Shown here: piece by piece, positions 5,651 through 7,610 of the stretch
How the letters are laid out: each line of letters begins with the position of its first letter
Numbering within the stretch: position 1 is the stretch's first letter
From: Bacillota bacterium
GTDB lineage: Bacteria > Bacillota > Clostridia > Lachnospirales > WQUN01
Length of the DNA: 7,610 bases
Assembly: GCA_009782085.1 (NCBI GenBank)
Contig: WQUN01000022.1
Coordinates: forward strand, 1-7,610
Direction of reading: 5' to 3'
Notes under the pieces: generated by a model
What the model was told of the DNA's origin: nothing
Seen by the model: the letters and a program-made list of their open reading frames with translations, nothing else
The model's database searches: none
Made by a program: the position numbers and the translations under genes

Positions 5651-5656
5651 ATTATA
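5651..5656 (-). promoter_or_regulatory. Candidate -10 box for the EF-G-like/YihY unit
   Basis: The minus strand reads TATAAT exactly. Transcription would begin near 5644 and give a leader of about 100 bases that includes the 5583-5602 palindrome. The -35 is weak: CAGCCA at 5673-5678, 16 bases away, matches at about three of six positions. The AT-rich block upstream could act as an UP-like element or contain other starts. Confidence 0.4.
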
Positions 5657-5775
5657 CGGGCTGAAATCGACTTGGCTGTTATTCTATCAGCTATTTTGAT
5701 TTTTTGCTATAGGGAAATATATTTTTTGAGAAATATTGTGATAGATTTCGTGAGAGAATCCGCGGAAACTCCCTC

Positions 5776-5851
5776 TGTCATTCTGAGGCGAAGCCGAAGA
5801 ATCTTGCAATTTGCGCGGAGGTGAAAGATCCTTCGCTTCGCTCAGGATGAC
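5776..5851. repeat. Dispersed palindrome of the TGTCATTCTGAGCGAAGCGA family, copy 2
   Basis: The left arm (5776-5805) reads TGTCATTCTGAG-GCGAAGCCGAAG-AATCTT, and the right arm (5824-5851) is its complement without two extra bases. Relative to copy 1 and its own right arm, the left arm carries one inserted G and one inserted C. The loop is longer (about 18 bases). It lies downstream of the 74-residue gene and upstream of the EF-G-like promoter region. Confidence 0.88.
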
Positions 5852-5918
5852 GGTGTGACGCGTCTTTCGGGTTTCCGAGGAAAATCCGAGAGGGAGTATT
5901 GGGGATTGGATCCCGTCG

Positions 5919-6143
5919 TCAGACGATCTCCTTTACCTTTGCGAAAAACTCGTCCTTCGTGTCGCACACGGTAAACTCGCCGTTAAGGAATCCGAACACC
6001 TTGCCGGCAAGTTTCGGATGGCTGCCGAGGCACTTGCCGATGCAGCCGGTGGAGTGGTCCTTGGCCTTGACCAGGCCCTTCAGCTCCGTCACGTCGAAAC
6101 CGGAGCACTTCTTGCAGACGCGCACTTTCTTGGGTTCCGCCAT
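5919..6143 (-). CDS. Small cysteine-rich protein, DUF1450-like/thioredoxin-like ferredoxin candidate
   Basis: This 74-residue protein carries Cys10-x2-Cys13 near the N-terminus, Cys34-x3-Cys38 (CIGKC) in the middle and a lone Cys60. The C-terminal half, GKVFGFLNGEFTVCDTKDEF (47-66), resembles the LVNGE...T.DEL ending of DUF1450/YuzB-type and thioredoxin-like [2Fe-2S] proteins. The four paired cysteines could bind a [2Fe-2S] cluster or zinc; this is inference. The spacing between the pairs (20 residues) is shorter than in Shethna-type ferredoxins. There is no signal peptide or membrane segment, and the N-terminus is basic. ATG 6143 follows AAGGAAGG with a spacing of about ten bases. The gene stands alone, 114 bases after the ComM gene and 376 before the EF-G-like gene. 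It is real by its ribosome-binding site and domain-like composition, but the family assignment is tentative. Confidence 0.8.
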   Translation of the reverse strand: MAEPKKVRVCKKCSGFDVTELKGLVKAKDHSTGCIGKCLGSHPKLAGKVFGFLNGEFTVCDTKDEFFAKVKEIV

Positions 6144-6175
6144 TGCGCTTCATCCTTCCTTATATTGGTTTTCAC

Positions 6176-6187
6176 TGCGATATCGCA
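6176..6187. promoter_or_regulatory. Perfect 12-base palindrome upstream of the 74-residue gene
   Basis: TGCGATATCGCA lies 33 bases upstream of the start codon of the small cysteine-rich gene, in a 114-base gap. Its position suits an operator. I do not recognise a regulator for it, and a 12-base palindrome could arise by chance. Confidence 0.3.
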
Positions 6188-6257
6188 AGGACATCGTCCG
6201 TACAGACGGCTGATTTTCGGGCCTGTCGCAGTTAAACTCCAATCTCCGTTCTCCGGT

Positions 6258-7610
6258 TCACACCGTCCAGTATTTCCTGTCCAGCCCCCTGTACCCTATC
6301 GCCTCGGCCAGGTGCTTCACCGTTATCTCCTCCGCGCCGTCCAGGTCGGCTATCGTCCGCGAGACGCGGAGTATCTTGTGATACGCGCGGGCGCTCATGC
6401 CGAGGCGGTTGTAGGCGCTTTTGATTATCGCCTGCTCCTCTTTCCCGAGGGCGCAGTATTTTTCGATCATCGAGGACGACAGCATCGAGTTGAACCGGAT
6501 GTTCTCGTCTTTATAGCGTCTTTTCTGGACTTCCAGCGCGGCCATCACGCGCTTTTTTATTTTCCCGGAGCTTTCCGGCTGCCTGCCGGAGTGCAGATGC
6601 TCGTATTTCACGAACGGCGCTTCGACCTGCAGGTCGATCCTGTCCAGCAGCGGCCCGCTGATCTTATTTATATACCCCGCGATCTCGCCGTTCGTGCAGC
6701 GGCACCTGTCCGTGCCGTTGTAGCCGCAGGGGCAGGGGTTCATGGCCGCCACGAGCATGAAGCGGCTCGGGTAGACCTGCGTCCCGCTGGCTCTGGCTAT
6801 CACGATGCGCCCTTCCTCCAGCGGCTGGCGGAGTGTCTCCAGCGCCTTTTTCTGGAATTCCGGAAGCTCGTCGAGGAACAGCACGCCGTTATGCGCGAGG
6901 CTGATTTCGCCGGGCATGGGGTTCACGCCGCCGCCGGTCAAGGATATGTACGAGGCCGTGTGATGCGGCGCCCGGAACGGCCGCCTGGTGACGAGGGCCT
7001 TTTTGTTGTCCAGAAGCCCGGATATCGAGTAGATCTTCGTGATCTCCATGCTCTCCGCGAAGGTGAGGTCGGGCATGACCGAGGGGAGGCGCTGCGCCAT
7101 CATCGTCTTGCCGGAGCCCGGCGGGCCGATCATTATGACGTTGTGATACCCCGCCGCCGCGATCTCCAGCGCCCTCTTGACGCCGTCCTGGCCCTTCACG
7201 TCGGCAAAGTCGCAGACCGGGGCGTCGTCGTCCGCGAAAGTCTCGCGGAGAGAAGGCGCGAACGGCTCGATCCGCCGCTTGGTGAAGTGTTCGATAAGCT
7301 CCTGGAGGCTCCTCGCGCCCGTGACCTCCATCCCGGCCACGAGGCAAGCCTCCTCGGCGTTCTGGAACGGGACGACGGCCTTTTTAAGGCCGTTTTTGAA
7401 GGCGGAGTGCACCATCGGAAGCACGCCGTTCACGGGGCGTATGTCGCCGTTCAGGGACAGCTCGCCGGTGACGAACACGCCGCCGACGCGCGGTATCGCG
7501 CCCATGCAGACCAGGATCCCCAGCGCTATCGGCAGGTCGAAGGACGGTCCGGCCTTTTTCGTGTCCGCCGGCGCCAGGTTGACGACGATGCGCTTGACAG
7601 GAAACTGGAG
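6258..7610 (-). CDS. comM: ComM/YifB-family AAA+ ATPase (magnesium-chelatase-like), 5' end missing
   Basis: The frame stays open to the right edge of the window, so 450 residues are visible and about 50-60 N-terminal residues are missing. The first visible residues, LQFPVKRIVVNLAPAD, then KKAGPSFDLPIALGIL, are the conserved Lon-substrate-like N-terminal domain. GELSLNGDIRPVNGVLP follows. The AAA+ domain has Walker A GPPGSGKT (near 7105-7128), Walker B GVLFLDELPEF, the cysteine-rich AAMNPCPCGYNG...CRC and LLDRIDLQVEAP. The C-terminal Mg-chelatase-like domain ends with AYHKILRVSRTIADLDG and AEAIGYRGLDRKYW. ComM was shown in Vibrio and Acinetobacter relatives to be a hexameric helicase that aids branch migration during natural transformation; many non-competent bacteria also carry it. 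All visible motifs are intact. The methionine at 7505 is internal, not the start. Confidence 0.96.
   Translation of the reverse strand, partial: LQFPVKRIVVNLAPADTKKAGPSFDLPIALGILVCMGAIPRVGGVFVTGELSLNGDIRPVNGVLPMVHSAFKNGLKKAVVPFQNAEEACLVAGMEVTGARSLQELIEHFTKRRIEPFAPSLRETFADDDAPVCDFADVKGQDGVKRALEIAAAGYHNVIMIGPPGSGKTMMAQRLPSVMPDLTFAESMEITKIYSISGLLDNKKALVTRRPFRAPHHTASYISLTGGGVNPMPGEISLAHNGVLFLDELPEFQKKALETLRQPLEEGRIVIARASGTQVYPSRFMLVAAMNPCPCGYNGTDRCRCTNGEIAGYINKISGPLLDRIDLQVEAPFVKYEHLHSGRQPESSGKIKKRVMAALEVQKRRYKDENIRFNSMLSSSMIEKYCALGKEEQAIIKSAYNRLGMSARAYHKILRVSRTIADLDGAEEITVKHLAEAIGYRGLDRKYWTV

Larger units (their letters stand above)
5543..5918. other. Intergenic region upstream of the EF-G-like gene
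   Basis: These 376 bases hold no credible gene. Next to the EF-G-like start are the ribosome-binding site, a 20-base palindrome (5583-5602) and a minus-strand TATAAT (5651-5656). Then comes a strikingly AT-rich block (about 5680-5750) amid GC-rich surroundings, the second TGTCATTCTGAG palindrome (5776-5851), and a short tail after the 74-residue gene with a GGGAT-TGG-ATCCC hairpin (about 5902-5914) lacking a T-run. Confidence 0.7.

Overview
The window looks like chromosomal DNA from a GC-rich member of the Firmicutes, most likely an anaerobic Clostridia-type gut or sediment bacterium. This is inferred from strong Shine-Dalgarno sites, an ECF-type vitamin-transporter S component, a ferredoxin-domain aldo/keto reductase, an EF-G paralogue of the GHSGSGKT type, and dispersed palindromes of the TGTCATTCTGAGCGAAGCGA type. 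There is no phage, plasmid, CRISPR, tRNA or rRNA signal.

Layout. Two genes read rightwards: an iron-sulphur aldo/keto reductase (146-1297) and an ECF transporter S component (1601-2197). Four genes read leftwards: a ComM/YifB AAA+ ATPase cut by the right edge (6258 to beyond 7610), a 74-residue cysteine-rich protein (5919-6143), an EF-G-like GTPase (3449-5542) and a YihY/BrkB membrane protein (2604-3443). The two sets converge on a repeat-filled gap at 2198-2603. Only the EF-G-like and YihY genes are clearly coupled: 5 bases separate them, and the YihY ribosome-binding site lies in the last EF-G codons. No shared pathway links the other genes.

The intergenic DNA is the least ordinary part. 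Two related palindromes (1-100 and 1300-1363) bracket the aldo/keto reductase gene. A different 114-base bulged hairpin (1472-1585) ends just before the ribosome-binding site of the ECF gene. A third family, the TGTCATTCTGAG palindrome, occurs at 2312-2367 and 5776-5851, and half of the first copy is caught up in a perfect 42-base tandem duplication (2347-2430). A fourth long hairpin (2508-2604) abuts the stop codon of the YihY gene. Short perfect palindromes that could be operators lie at 1394-1413, 5583-5602 and 6176-6187.

Two proteins depart from their textbook motifs. The aldo/keto reductase seems to lack three of the four catalytic-tetrad residues while keeping two complete cysteine motifs for [4Fe-4S] clusters. 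The EF-G-like protein has Tyr for the catalytic His of G3 and Ser for the Lys of the NKxD motif. I see no clearly new multi-gene system; these protein oddities and the repeat architecture are the best leads.
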